From Coccinella septempunctata (Eukaryota; Arthropoda; Insecta; Coleoptera; Coccinellidae): DNA of 64,000 nucleotides. Location: the NCBI RefSeq assembly GCF_907165205.1, contig NC_058193.1, forward strand, positions 18,737,521 through 18,801,520, read 5' to 3'. A program made the position numbers and the translations under genes. The notes beneath the pieces were generated by a model, which saw only the letters and a program-made list of their open reading frames with translations, was not told the origin of the DNA and did no database searches. Of this stretch, positions 33,601 to 44,603 are shown piece after piece; the first letter of the stretch is position 1; each line of letters begins with the position of its first letter.

Positions 33601-34200
33601 AGCATTTTCCATATATGAGGATAGGCGGGATGGACCGCAGATCCCCTGATTTCAAACCTGTTAATTATTTCGTTATTTCGTTATTTCTAGTCAAGTCATC
33701 TGAGGATGGAAGTGAGAATATTCTTATATGCCTGCAATCCGTAATGATCCAGAAAACATTTGGATCAATGTAGAATGATAGCCGCCATGTGTCTGATATG
33801 ATTTTCAAAACCACTTTGAACGAAAACATTTGTACAATATAAAAACCGAGATAAAAACTATAACTTCATTTATTCACCTTTCAAATCAGCAAGTTACTCT
33901 GCCGCACCCTGTATAGAGTGTCATCAAGTATTTCTGTGAAGCTGAGTTGTTGTGCTAGGTGGTCTGATTTGTGTGTTTCCTAGATTCTTGTGTTGAATGG
34001 GATATCAAGATTTTTGAGAATACTATCTGTAATGACCGTCTGTTATTTAGATTTTTTATAATTTTAGGAGGAAAAGTTTTCGTGTCTGGACAAGAGTCTT
34101 ATTTTTTGACAATCCATCTTTTTTTTTAACATACACACTCGATTCTAACATAAATCATAGCAACAAATAACTTATTTACAATAAAATTGAAAGTTCGTAG
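33601..34200 (-). other. Probable 3' end of the BEL/Pao element
   Basis: On the minus strand a purine run GGGAGGGAGTG (34214-34204) followed by TGTTACTACG looks like a polypurine tract and the start of a 3' LTR. No matching 5' LTR was found on the right side, so the LTR call is tentative. Confidence 0.35.
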
Positions 34201-34229
34201 TAACACTCCCTCCCAGTGATGAGCTATCA

Positions 34230-36377
34230 TTACTTCTTTTCATAATTTCCTTCCAGATCAAGTAAACATAATTTGGTGAGAGGTCGTCTGTAGGTTCCAA
34301 TAGTTGTTTTAACATCGACCACTCTAATGTTTCCATCTGCACCGGGATATACTGCAGTGACAATACCTTTAGGCCATGTGTTTCTCGCAACTTGCGAGTC
34401 GATAATGATGACTACATCGCCAACACCAATTTTTCTTTTAGAAGATGAAAACCACTTCGTTCTTTTTGTTAGAACAGGAAGATATTTCTTGATCCAGCGT
34501 CGCCAAAAATGATCAGCCAAAAGTTGTGATTTTCTCCACTGTTTTCTTGTGACCAAATCATTCTCGTCAAATTTTCCTGGGATCTGAGCTGCGCTGGAAG
34601 TACCTATCAAAAAATGGTTCGGTGTGAGTGCTTCACTATCTGCATTGTGCAGTGAAACGTGAACTAAAGGCCGACTATTCACTAAACTTTCCGCTTCAAT
34701 CAATAAAGTTTGTAAAACTTCTTCTTGTGGAGATTTATCTTTTAAGATGATACTCAGTGTTATCTTTATCGATTTAACTAAACGCTCCCAGCTGCCACCC
34801 ATGTGAGGAGCAGAAGGAGTTATGAAGTTAAATTCAATATTATTTGTTGTCATGCTTGATGTCATTCTGTTTTGGTCAAAATTTTCTATTGCATTTTTCA
34901 GCTCTCTTTCTGCTCCTCGTAGATTTGTGCCATTATCTGAAAATATTCTCTTGGGGCATCCTCTTCGACCGATTAATCTTCTGATTGCCATTATCGCCGA
35001 ATCTGTGGTCAAAGAATGAGCTATTTCCAGATGAACTGCACGGGTGCTCATGCAAGTGAAGAGTACCCCATATCTCTTTTCACGTCTACGGCCAATTGAA
35101 ACTTGCATAGGTCCAAAATAGTCCATACCGGTCGTAGTGAAAGGTCTTACGAACGAACCTAGTCGGGATTCTGGCAGCGGGTCCATCTCTGGAATTTCAG
35201 GTTTTGCTCTTCTGTTTTTGCAGAACTGACATTCTGTCCAAGAATTTCTGACCGCTGACCTCATATTCAGAATCCAATATCGTTGGCGTAGTTCGTTGGC
35301 GACAAATTCTTGTCCACTATGTGCTGCTTTGTTGTGATAATAACGAATTAGTAATTTTGTGAAATAAATTTTTGGCTCGAGTATGATGGGAAATTTTGCA
35401 TCATCCGTTAAATCGTTGGAATATATTATTCTGCTCCGGACCCGTATAATATCTTCGTGATCTAAAATTGGAGACAATTTGGACAATTTGCTGTATGATT
35501 CAACCATTCCACTTGACTTAAGAGACTGAAATTCTTCTGAAAAATCTTCACTTTGAACACATCTTATCCATAGTTTTTCGGCTATTTCCACTTCGCTCGT
35601 CGTCAGTTCTCCATCTATGGGTGATTTCTTCCTGACTTGTTGTAAAAATCTCAACATCCAAGCTGTTGTACGAATGAGTTTTAACCACCTTGAGAATCTG
35701 GTAATTTTTGGCAAGGCTTCTGTTATATTCACCTTAACGGTTACACCTACAAAACATTTTTTATTTTCCGAAGTATCAAAATCGGGAATCTGATATTGGG
35801 GCCATTCTTCAGTTTTATTCTTAAGGAAAGGAGGCCCTTCCAACCATCTGCCACCAGTTTTCCAATCATTTTGATAATTTTCCCTCGTGACATCATCGGC
35901 AACATTTTCTTTTGTCGATATCCAATTCCATTCTCTAGCATCGGTATTTTCTACAATTTCAGACACTCGATGGGCAACAAATGGCTTGAAAATAGTTGGA
36001 TTAGCTTTTATCCATCCAGCTACTGTTTTGGAATCAGTCCAATAGAAACATTTGTGGATATTCAAACTATGGTTCTCTTTTATAGTCACTGCTAATCTGC
36101 TACCCAAAACTGCAGCTTGAAGTTCAAGTCTAGGAATCGAAACGATGCTCTTGATAGGTGAAACTCTTGATTTTGCCATTACGAAAGAAGTTTCTATCGA
36201 ATTTTTTTTTGTGATTCGAAAGTATGCAACTGCGGCAAAAGCCTGGGCACTCGCATCGCAAAAAATGTGGAGTTGAATTTCTTGTGCTTCAAATAAATTC
36301 AGAACGTAGCACCTTGGAATACTCAGATTAGTCAGTCTTTCGATATTTCGTACCCATTTTTTCCATTTAAGTTCCAA
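34230..36377 (-). pseudogene. BEL/Pao RNase H and integrase part
   Basis: A 715-codon open minus-strand frame. N-terminal residues hold RNase H features (IFCDASAQAFAAVAYFR, YWTDSKTVAGWI, ENVADDVTR). The middle is the integrase H-H-C-C zinc region (YYHNKAAHSGQEFVANELR, CQFCKNRRAKPEIP) and the catalytic core (GMDYFGPMQV for the first Asp, FSDNGTNLRGAERELK for the second, PHMGGSWERLVKS for the Glu). The C-terminus has a chromo-like segment (VGDVVIIIDSQVARNTWPKG) usual for BEL/Pao. This frame differs from that of the RT part to its right; a single-base indel near 36400 separates them. Confidence 0.85.
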
Positions 36378-36393
36378 CTCTGAAGTTAACTCG

Positions 36394-36800
36394 TCATCCC
36401 AGCCAAATTTGTTGAAGTAGGATCCTAGCTGTGATGGTAAAATTACTCAAAAATCCGAATGGATCAAAAATACTTATAACTGCCTTCAAAACTTCTCTTT
36501 TTGTGACACTCTTCTGTGTCAAAGTCCTAATCTCCTCGTTGCTCCATTTAATTGAAAAGGAGAATGTATCTTCGTTAGGGTTCCAGAAAAGACCTAAAAT
36601 TCTTTCGGTTGGTAGAACTGCTTCTTTTTCGAGATTCATATTTTTTTGATGGTTACTTCTGTATTCCTCCGGAATATTTCTCAGAACTTCTTTGGAATTA
36701 CTCGCCCAGTTTCTGATTGTGAAGCCACCTCGTCTTTGAACCTCGATTACATCCGATGTCACCTCCTTTGCCTCCTCGATGGTATCGAAGCTATCCAGGT
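36394..36800 (-). pseudogene. BEL/Pao RT C-terminal part
   Basis: Continues the RT frame on the far side of Copia. It starts with DSFDTIEEAKEV right after the target duplication and contains RILGLFWNPNEDTFSF and KREVLKAVISIFDPFGFLS, typical of BEL/Pao RT thumb regions. The frame ends at a stop around 36394-36396 where the RNase H part continues in another frame. Confidence 0.8.
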
Positions 36801-37040
36801 TGTTGTAGTTCAATCAAATGATGGTGTTATGGTTGTTTTTCATTTCCACTAAATGTATATTGGTGACACTGACTGTCAATGAAAGAACTGTGTTTTCCGT
36901 TTCCGGCATGGACAGTTAGACATGTGCATATTAGCAAGTATCGTTGTTGTGGAATAAAGCTTCTGGAGTTTAAGTAAAAAGCTTTCATTAATCCTTTTAT
37001 TATATTGCTAATTAAGAAACACTAAATCAAAAGATCAAAA
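36801..37040 (+). repeat. Copia 5' LTR
   Basis: Starts TGTTGTAGTTC and ends GATCAAAA. An AATAAA at about 36952-36957 may be the polyadenylation signal. Confidence 0.92.
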
Positions 37041-37134
37041 GGTTATGGGCCCAGTCACGGCTTATTAGTGTTTCAAAAATATAGTAATCTGTGAAGGATC
37101 TGCGTTCTTTCTACTCCGATACCACGAGGTCAAT

Positions 37135-40100
37135 ATGGAGGCCCTTTCTCCCATTAAGTTGAATAACACAAATTGGAATATATGGAAGTTCCAAGCAAGG
37201 GTATCTCTATTATCAAAGGGATTGTATGATATCACCTGTGGAAATGAAAATTTTCCCATTGAAGCAACAGAAATCCCCAAATGGAGGTTAAAGGATGCTA
37301 AAGCCCAAGAAGCCCTGGTCATGAGGATGGAGGAGGAAGTTATTTCTCACGTCATGCAGTGTGAAACCGCCAAGGAAATGTGGCTTAAACTGGAGAACAT
37401 CTTCGAAAGAAGATCAGAGGTCAGCACTCATTTATTAAACGAACAATTCTATAATCTCAAGTTCGAGGGTGAAAATATTAGCTGTTTTTTAACCAAAGTC
37501 ACCAACCTAGTGGCCAAACTAAAGCAGCAGGGTGAAGAAATTCCTGAGAAGATGGTGATGACAAAAATTATTATGGCCTTACCTGAAAAATATAAACATT
37601 TCCAATCTGCATGGGATAGTGTTTCTGCTGAAAATCAAACACTGAATAATTTGACAGCAAGACTCCTTATAGAAGAAGAAAGATTTGGTAAAGAAGAGTC
37701 TTCTACAGCCTTAATGTCAGTTCGAAAAGGAAATACTGCCCAACAAAGTTCACCAATAAAGAAATGTTTCATATGCGGCAAAGCTGGTCATCTCAAATTT
37801 CAATGCAAGAATGTTGAATGTAACTACTGCAAGAAGAAAGGTCATCTGCTGAAGAATTGTTTCCTGAAGAAGAAGAAAGAAGAGAGGGATAAGAATAATG
37901 GACATCAATCGACAAATCAAAACAATGGGAACTATGCCCTAATCACTGGTTCCTCCCAAGAAAATCTGGAATGGTATCTCGATAGTGGAGCTTCACAACA
38001 TATGTGCAAGCAGAGGGAACTGTTCTGCAATTTTATGAAACTAAAAGAGGCAAAATGGGTCAAGATTGGTGATGGTACAAATCTCAATGCACAAGGAATA
38101 GGTAACATTTGTGTCTCAGCTTATAATGGTAAATGTTTTCATAATGTTACTCTTTATGATGTTCTATATGTGCCAGACTTGAAAATTAATCTCTTTTCTC
38201 AAGGTAAAGCATTAGACAAAGGTTTGACTCTGGTTTCGGATGCTAAAAGTGCAAAATTTGTTAATAATGAAAATATTATTGTAGCTGTAGCAAATCGTTC
38301 AGATAAATTGTATAAAATGGTATTTAATTTTGATGAGGGGTCCAATGGTTGTGAACACGCAGAGCATTATAGTTATAATGAAAATTTAGAAGTTGATAAA
38401 TGTTTTTTAGTGCACCAAACTCAAGATATTATGTGGTGGCACAGAGCTTTAGCTCATCAAAATTTTAAGTATATTACAAATACATTACAAAATCAAAATA
38501 TGATTTTCAAGAACGCTGATCAATTCTGTAGTCATTGCATTCAAGGTAAGCACTGTAGAGAACCATTCAAAATTAACAAAAGTAGGTCAAAACATTTAGG
38601 TGATTTATTACATGTAGACTTATGTGGTCCGATGGAGCAACCATCATGGAATAATGCTAGGTATATTTTGCTGCTGAAAGATGATTTTAGTAATTATAGA
38701 TTCCAATATTTTCTGAAGAATAAATCTGATGTATATGAAATATTGAGAGAGTTTATAATATTTTTCAAAAATCAAACAGGTAACTCGGTTAAAGTCATAA
38801 GAAGCGATAATGGTACAGAATTTACAAATCGTGCTGTGAGCACATTATTGAAGAACAACGGGATTAAACATGAATACACAGTAAGTTACACCCCACAACA
38901 AAATGGTAGAGCTGAAAGAGAGTTTCGAACGATTATTGAGGCAGTTAGAGCAATGCTTGCAGATAGTAACTTACCAAAGATTTTTTGGGCGGAAGCCGCC
39001 AACACAGCAGTCTTCTTGATAAACAGAACAGGTGCAAGTCCGGTCAAGGGTAAGACACCTTACGAATTAGTATATAATAGAGCCTTCGATGTGAAAATGA
39101 TAAAAGGTATTTTTGGTACGAAAGTTTGGTCTTATATACCTAAAGAAAAAAGGAGAAAATTGGATGTGAAAAGTCGACAGGGAATATTTATGGGTTATTC
39201 AGACAATGTAAAAGGATACAGAGTCTTTTATGAAAGGAACAACAAGGTCGAAATAGAAAGAGAGGTAATATTCACACCACAAAATGGAGAAAAAGATATG
39301 GAATACTTGATACTGAACAAAGCAGAAAATGATGATGAGGTAGAAGATTCTGGTAGTGTAACACAGACAGAATTAGAACCCACCTCAGAAACTTCAGACT
39401 TGTCAAGTGAAGGTTCAACATCGATTTTGGACACAGCACAAAACAGAGGTGAACGACTGAGGCCACATAGGACACTCAAACTTCCTCAACATTTGAGGGA
39501 TGATTATGAATTAGGCTACTTCAGCCTAGATGGGGATGAACCAATGTCCTACGAAGAAGCAATGGAGAGTAAGTATGCTTCAAAATGGAAGGAGGCAATG
39601 GAGGATGAGGTGAAAGCTTTATTAGAAAATAACACTTGGGATATTGTAGAGGAACCAAACGAAGGTGAAATTATAGACAGCAAATGGATCTTTAAGATAA
39701 AAAAGGATGATGAAGGTAAGAATGTAAAATTTAAATGCAGACTTGTTGCTAGAGGTTTCAAACAAAATATTGATCAGGACATTTATAGTCCAGTGGTTAG
39801 ATTGAACACTATTAGAGTAATTCTGGCTGTGTGTGTTCACAGGGGTTGGACCGTTTATCAAATGGATGTTTGCAATGCTTTTTTACATGGGGAATTGAAA
39901 GAAGAACTTTATATGTATTTGCCAAAAGGTCTTAAAACAGAAAGCAACAAAGTTTGCAAACTAAATAAGGCAATTTATGGTTTAAAGAATGCTCCAATTT
40001 GTTGGTACGAAAAGTTTGATAAGTTCATGTTAGAACAAGGTTTTTCAAAGAATTTATATGATGAATGTTTGTACATGAAAATTGACAATGAAGAACTATA

Positions 40101-41070
40101 TGTTGCAATTTTTGTTGATGACATCTTAATAAGTGGTTCTAATCATGAAGATATAAAAAATTTAAAATCTAATTTAAGTAAATATTTCAAAATGAAAGAT
40201 TTAGGTTTGCTGAAATATTTTTTGGGTATATCTATAAAACAGGAAAATTCAGATACAATTATTCTAAATCAGAAACATTATTTAGAAAATGTACTCAGGA
40301 AATTTAACATGTTTGAGTGCAAACCTGTGTTTACACCTATGAAACCGAAATTTGATCATATCGCATTAAAGAGAGATTGTTCTGAAAGTTTTGAAATTGA
40401 AAATCAGTGTAGGAGGATGATAGGATGTATAATGTATGCTATGCTTGGTACAAGACCAGATTTGTGTTCTAGTATTAGTTTACTATCACGTTATCAAAAC
40501 TGTGCAAGTAAAAATTTATTAATAGCACTCAAAAGAGTTCTAAGATACATTAAAGGAAGTTTGGAGTTGAACTTAGTTTATAAAAGAAGAAATATCAACT
40601 TGATAACATGTTATGCAGATGCAGATTGGGGTGGTGACACAATAGATAGGAAGTCAACAAGTGGTTTTTGTTCATTTGTGTATGGTAATATTGTGTCATG
40701 GAGCTCAAAGAAGCAAAATACGGTTGCCATCTCAACTGCTGAAGCAGAAATTATAGCCCTAAGTTCTTGTATTGTTGATGCTTGCTGGTTAAGAAATTTG
40801 CTATCAAATATGAAACTAATTGAATCAGATATGAGGGCAATTGTATATGAAGATAATCAGTCTGCAATCCGTTCATGTAGTTCTCATGAACAATTGAAAA
40901 GAATGAAACATTTGGATATAAAGTTTCATTTCATCAAGGACAAGATTAAGGAAGGTTTGGTTGAAATAAAATATATTTGTAGCAGTGAACAGATTGCAGA
41001 TATATTTACTAAACCCTTAAGCAGAGTTGTTTTTGAGAGGATAAGAGAACTTATGTTGACAAAAATTTAG
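37135..41070 (+). CDS. Copia Gag-Pol polyprotein, intact
   Basis: A 1311-codon single ORF with Copia domain order. Gag occupies residues about 1-205, with two zinc knuckles at about 211-246 (CFICGKAGHLKFQC and CNYCKKKGHLLKNC). The aspartic protease motif is WYLDSGASQHM near residue 280. Integrase follows: an H-H-C-C region near 436-465, then catalytic HVDLCGPM, VIRSDNGTEFTN and QQNGRAERE. RT has YQMDVCNAFLHGEL and FVDDILISG near residue 990. RNase H has YADADWGGDTI, STAEAEIIALS, EDNQSAIRS and IADIFTKPL. Integrase before RT separates Copia from Gypsy and BEL. The ATG at 37135 starts a good UBN2-type Gag. No frameshift or stop was seen, so this copy could be functional. Confidence 0.95.
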   Translation: MEALSPIKLNNTNWNIWKFQARVSLLSKGLYDITCGNENFPIEATEIPKWRLKDAKAQEALVMRMEEEVISHVMQCETAKEMWLKLENIFERRSEVSTHLLNEQFYNLKFEGENISCFLTKVTNLVAKLKQQGEEIPEKMVMTKIIMALPEKYKHFQSAWDSVSAENQTLNNLTARLLIEEERFGKEESSTALMSVRKGNTAQQSSPIKKCFICGKAGHLKFQCKNVECNYCKKKGHLLKNCFLKKKKEERDKNNGHQSTNQNNGNYALITGSSQENLEWYLDSGASQHMCKQRELFCNFMKLKEAKWVKIGDGTNLNAQGIGNICVSAYNGKCFHNVTLYDVLYVPDLKINLFSQGKALDKGLTLVSDAKSAKFVNNENIIVAVANRSDKLYKMVFNFDEGSNGCEHAEHYSYNENLEVDKCFLVHQTQDIMWWHRALAHQNFKYITNTLQNQNMIFKNADQFCSHCIQGKHCREPFKINKSRSKHLGDLLHVDLCGPMEQPSWNNARYILLLKDDFSNYRFQYFLKNKSDVYEILREFIIFFKNQTGNSVKVIRSDNGTEFTNRAVSTLLKNNGIKHEYTVSYTPQQNGRAEREFRTIIEAVRAMLADSNLPKIFWAEAANTAVFLINRTGASPVKGKTPYELVYNRAFDVKMIKGIFGTKVWSYIPKEKRRKLDVKSRQGIFMGYSDNVKGYRVFYERNNKVEIEREVIFTPQNGEKDMEYLILNKAENDDEVEDSGSVTQTELEPTSETSDLSSEGSTSILDTAQNRGERLRPHRTLKLPQHLRDDYELGYFSLDGDEPMSYEEAMESKYASKWKEAMEDEVKALLENNTWDIVEEPNEGEIIDSKWIFKIKKDDEGKNVKFKCRLVARGFKQNIDQDIYSPVVRLNTIRVILAVCVHRGWTVYQMDVCNAFLHGELKEELYMYLPKGLKTESNKVCKLNKAIYGLKNAPICWYEKFDKFMLEQGFSKNLYDECLYMKIDNEELYVAIFVDDILISGSNHEDIKNLKSNLSKYFKMKDLGLLKYFLGISIKQENSDTIILNQKHYLENVLRKFNMFECKPVFTPMKPKFDHIALKRDCSESFEIENQCRRMIGCIMYAMLGTRPDLCSSISLLSRYQNCASKNLLIALKRVLRYIKGSLELNLVYKRRNINLITCYADADWGGDTIDRKSTSGFCSFVYGNIVSWSSKKQNTVAISTAEAEIIALSSCIVDACWLRNLLSNMKLIESDMRAIVYEDNQSAIRSCSSHEQLKRMKHLDIKFHFIKDKIKEGLVEIKYICSSEQIADIFTKPLSRVVFERIRELMLTKI

Positions 41071-41141
41071 TGCATTAAAATATTTTGTTTTTTGTTTAGA
41101 AAGATGTAAGATGTTTTTTTGAATCATTGATTGAGGGTGGG

Positions 41142-41381
41142 TGTTGTAGTTCAATCAAATGATGGTGTTATGGTTGTTTTTCATTTCCACTAAATGTATA
41201 TTGGTGACACTGACTGTCAATGAAAGAACTGTGTTTTCCGTTTCCGGCATGGACAGTTAGACATGTGCATATTAGCAAGTATCGTTGTTGTGGAATAAAG
41301 CTTCTGGAGTTTAAGTAAAAAGCTTTCATTAATCCTTTTATTATATTGCTAATTAAGAAACACTAAATCAAAAGATCAAAA
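41142..41381 (+). repeat. Copia 3' LTR
   Basis: Same length as the 5' LTR and the same sequence by eye. The identical ends are followed by the CAGGT duplication. Confidence 0.92.
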
Positions 41382-42812
41382 CAGGTAATCATCAACATAA
41401 TGTCTTTCAGTAATGGCTTCGAATGCTTTCGGATGGGCTTGTTTAAATTCTGCAGCGTTCTTCCTCATGACGAATTGAGCTGAGGTTGGTGATGAAACCG
41501 CACCGAATATCATGGCCACCATTTCGTACACTTCAGGATTTCTTTCATACGTTCTACCTTTCCAAAGGAAAAGTTGTGCATTTCTGTCTTCTGGTCTGAT
41601 GAAAACTCTATGAAACATTTCTTGAATATCTGCTGTTACTGCAATGTTTCTTTGTCTGAATTTAAAAATTACTCCAAGCAGGGAGTTCAACAGATCGGGA
41701 CCTTTGAGAAGAACGTCGTTTAGACTAACACCATTTGTTTTCGCCGCAGCATCGAAAACGAATCGTATTTTGCCTGGTTTGTTTTTATTGGTCACGGCAA
41801 AATGTGGTAGAAACCACCTACGTCCGCTTCTTTGTTGGACTTCACTGTAGGACAATTTTCTAGCATAACCTTTCTCCACATACTCTTCAATTTTCTTTTC
41901 ATATTCGATTCCAAATGCTTCATTTATAACCATCTTTCTTTCGATAGATTTGAGCCTAGTCAAAGCAGTGAATTTATTGTTCGGTAATTCGACATCATCG
42001 TTTTTCCACAAGAGGCCAGTTTCCCATTTGTTTGGACCAATTCTTCTCGTGGTTTTTTCTAGAATTGCTTCAGCTCGAAGTACGTCCGGATTTTGTTCTT
42101 TATTATAATATTTCACTCCTAAACAGTCAATTTTGAATGAATTTTTCACAAGTCCTTCCAATTCTTCATATTGATGCATAACAAAGAAGGAAAATTCTTC
42201 GTCTACTCGCCCCAAATAATTTTTGCCGATATTTCCGTGTAAAACCCATCCTAATTTTGACTTTGATAGAACTGGATCATTTTTTCCTCCTTCGTGAACT
42301 TCTCTGGCAATAATTAGGTCTATATTATCCTGTCCAATAAGAATTCTTGGTTGTGCATTGACTAAAGATGATAATTTTAAGTTCTGCAGGTATCGGAATT
42401 TTTGTGACATAATTTTCATATCAACTGACTGAACCGGAAGACATAGATTTTTGACTGTTCTGACATTGTTCAGAAGATAATTAGTTTCTTCATTTTTTCC
42501 GCGTATCTGCATATTAACCCTTTTCGAATCTGTCTCCTCAGAGGTCATACTGTTTGTCCATTTTATCTTCAGTGCTTCACAAGGTCCCGTCACACCAATT
42601 TCATCTGCTAACTTGGCGTCGATCATAGTAATGGTGGAAGCTTCGTCGAAAAGTGCATATGTTAGAACTTTTCCTTTAGGACCAGTGAGTTCAACGGGGG
42701 CTATCCTTAAAAGAACTTCGTTCTTCTCTCTTCCCTTGATGTGGTGATTGACTCGCTCTTCCAAATATGAATTCTTTATGAAGTAAAGGATTGTGTTTGA
42801 AGAGACAACCAT
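41382..42812 (-). pseudogene. BEL/Pao protease and RT N-terminal part
   Basis: A minus-strand frame running from 42812 to the Copia junction. Near its start lies a retroviral-type protease core (ALFDEASTITMIDAKLADE), where DEAS stands in place of the usual D-S-G-S. RT follows, with RRWFLPHFAVTNKNKPGKI, FVFDAAAKTNGVSLNDVL, LLGVIFKFRQRNIAVTADI and MFHRVFIRPEDRNAQ, up to HYVDDYL at the junction. The frame matches that of 36394-36800 once Copia and one 5-bp duplication are removed. Confidence 0.85.
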
Positions 42813-42938
42813 TCACGTCACACTTCTTTTTACTTTTACAGAATTTTGTATGATGGGAGGACGAAAGGCAGGTAAAACATACTTTGTTTTCTCTGGCCCA
42901 ATTCCAACGATTATCGATTTCAATTTTCCTGAAGGAAT

Positions 42939-43047
42939 TGCATTTTTCAGCTCTCTTTCTGATCCTCGTAGATTTGTGCCATTATCTGAAAATATTCTCT
43001 TGGGGCATCCTCTTCGACCGATTAATCTTCTGATTGCCATTATCGTG
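42939..43047 (-). repeat. Duplicated integrase fragment inside BEL/Pao
   Basis: About 108 bases here are nearly identical to 34891-34998 in the integrase of the same element (one clear difference, GATCCT versus GCTCCT). It encodes AIRRLIGRRGCPKRIFSDNG in minus orientation. It separates two segments of what may be the Gag end. Confidence 0.75.
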
Positions 43048-43100
43048 GCTTCAAATGTGTTTTTTTTTTTCGAGGTAGCAATTGAAAAAAACATTGAAAG

Positions 43101-43900
43101 TTCTATTCCTAGGTACTTCAGAGTTTTCCAACCTGATAATTTTCAGAGCTTCCATAACAGTGACATAGTAACGTTCCATGTACAAATGAGCACAGGTTTT
43201 TTTCCGTTTCTACAGAAAAGGGCTTTTATGGTAACGTTTTTCATTCCAAAAATTTGTTAGTTGACTTTCTGACTGTGCGATCACTGATGCATGTTATTTG
43301 TATATATATCATCATTCTCGCATTGATTATTTGTTTCATAAGACTCATAAGAGGGTTTTCCAATTTGTATTGTTGTATGAGTTATGTTTGTTTTTATGCC
43401 AATTACTTATGTTCTTTGACTGGTGTTGACTGGTCTGCAGTTTAGCGAAAAAAGTTATTCGAACTAGTCAGAATTCATTTTCATAGATTTTGCCCAATTC
43501 CAATAAACTTGTTGGTACATCTATTATGTACATAGCTCTTAAACGTCTCAGTTAATTTTGTTTCCAGGGTTTTAACACCAGAAGTAACGTCTGTTTTTTT
43601 CAACTTTTCCCGCAATATACTGAAATTTGTCCTTGTCCTTCACCTATTCTTTAACCTTCGAGATGAATAGTGATAGTTTTCGGTTTTCGTCATTAGCTTT
43701 GATGAATTGAAATGCATTGTCTTGAGTTTGCTAAGGAAAGATAGGATTCAGACATTTACCTTTTTTCGATTTGATGATAATTATTTTTAACAGATATTAT
43801 CGACCACAGAAATTTTTTTCATAATCATGTTATTAGCATTAAGTTGTTTTATTGTAATAATTGACTCAAACACCCTTAACGATGTACCTTCTTTTCACAG
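43101..43900. other. Syntenin intron end, nothing recognised
   Basis: Only short ORFs. Possible remains of the BEL/Pao 5' side on the minus strand, not recognisable. Confidence 0.3.
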
Positions 43901-44182
43901 AACTTCAATCCTGCAACCGGAAAAACGTTCAATAATTTAATTGCACCTCTTTCTGGCCAAAGCTTGGGTCTCCAGAAAGCTCAGGTAACTCACGGCATCC
44001 GTCAATTGATTCTTTGCAAAGATAAACATGGTAAAGTTGGACTTCGCGTCAAGGCAATAGACAATGGAATATTTGTGACCCTAGTTATAGACAAATCACC
44101 TGCTGCCCTTGCTGGTTTGAGATTTGGGGACCAAATTCTCGAAATCAACGGAATTGGCCTTGCTGGTTATACAATGGATAAG
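43901..44182 (+). CDS. SDCBP: Syntenin, PDZ1 exon
   Basis: A 94-codon exon, phase 0 at both ends, between CTTTTCACAG and GTAAAT. It encodes VTHGIRQLILCKD, then HGKVGLRVKAIDNGIFV, equivalent to the PDZ1 carboxylate-binding loop and core, and ends in LAGYTMDK. It follows a 19,083-bp intron filled with retroelements. Confidence 0.93.
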
Positions 44183-44244
44183 GTAAATTAATATTCAATT
44201 AATCTCAGGAAAATGAAATGAAGTTGGATCAAACTTTTTTGAAG

Positions 44245-44567
44245 GTTCATGATCTTTTGAAAAAGAGTCCAGTGAATGGCATTTCTGTGGTAGTGCGTGA
44301 CCGTCCTTTTGAGCGTACCATTACCCTTCAGAAAGATAGTGCTGGTCTTTTGGGTTTCCAATTCAAAAATGGGAAAATAATTACGATAGTCAAGGATTCT
44401 TCCGCTGCACGAAATGGTGTATTGATTAACCACCAACTCTTAGAAATTGATGGTCAAAATGTTGTTGGTCTGAAAGATAAGGAAACTGCTAAAATAATTG
44501 ATGAATGCCAGAGAACAGTAACAATTACTGTCATGCCAAGCTTCATTTATGACCACATGATTAAAAG
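44245..44567 (+). CDS. SDCBP: Syntenin, PDZ2 exon
   Basis: Starts after TTTTTTGAAG, only 62 bases downstream of the PDZ1 exon, and ends in phase 2 at AAAAG/GTGAGT. It encodes the end of PDZ1 and all of PDZ2: RDRPFERTITLQKDS, LLGFQFKNGKI and IVKDSSAARNGV, which are nearly invariant in syntenins, and TVTITVMPSFIYDHMIKR. The short intron and unbroken frame argue for a functional gene. Confidence 0.93.
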
Positions 44568-44603
44568 GTGAGTAATAAGTGTGAACTATTTACTTCACAG
44601 TAA

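Larger units (their letters stand above)
36801..41381 (+). mobile_element. Full-length Copia retrotransposon
   Basis: Two 240-bp LTRs (36801-37040 and 41142-41381) read identically by eye, and both flanks are CAGGT (36796-36800 and 41382-41386). A tRNA-like primer site GGTTATGGGCCCAG follows the left LTR, and a purine tract TGAGGGTGGG precedes the right one. The single ORF is intact. The insertion lies in antisense within the RT of a BEL/Pao element in the syntenin intron. Identical LTRs and an open ORF indicate a recent, possibly active copy. Confidence 0.93.
34201..43100 (-). mobile_element. BEL/Pao retrotransposon, split by Copia
   Basis: The minus strand encodes a protease-RT-RNase H-integrase polyprotein of the BEL/Pao type. 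It is split by the Copia at 36801-41381, which lies just after the catalytic Y-V-D-D. Removing Copia and one 5-bp duplication restores the frame across the site. The Pao ORF also has an independent frameshift near 36400 and an inserted integrase fragment near its 5' side, so it was probably already defective. Gag with zinc knuckles is not seen. Confidence 0.85.

Noticed and set aside
42793..43260. 155-codon plus-strand ORF
   Set aside because: Antisense to the BEL/Pao element and the duplicated integrase segment; the minus-strand reading has known motifs, this one does not.
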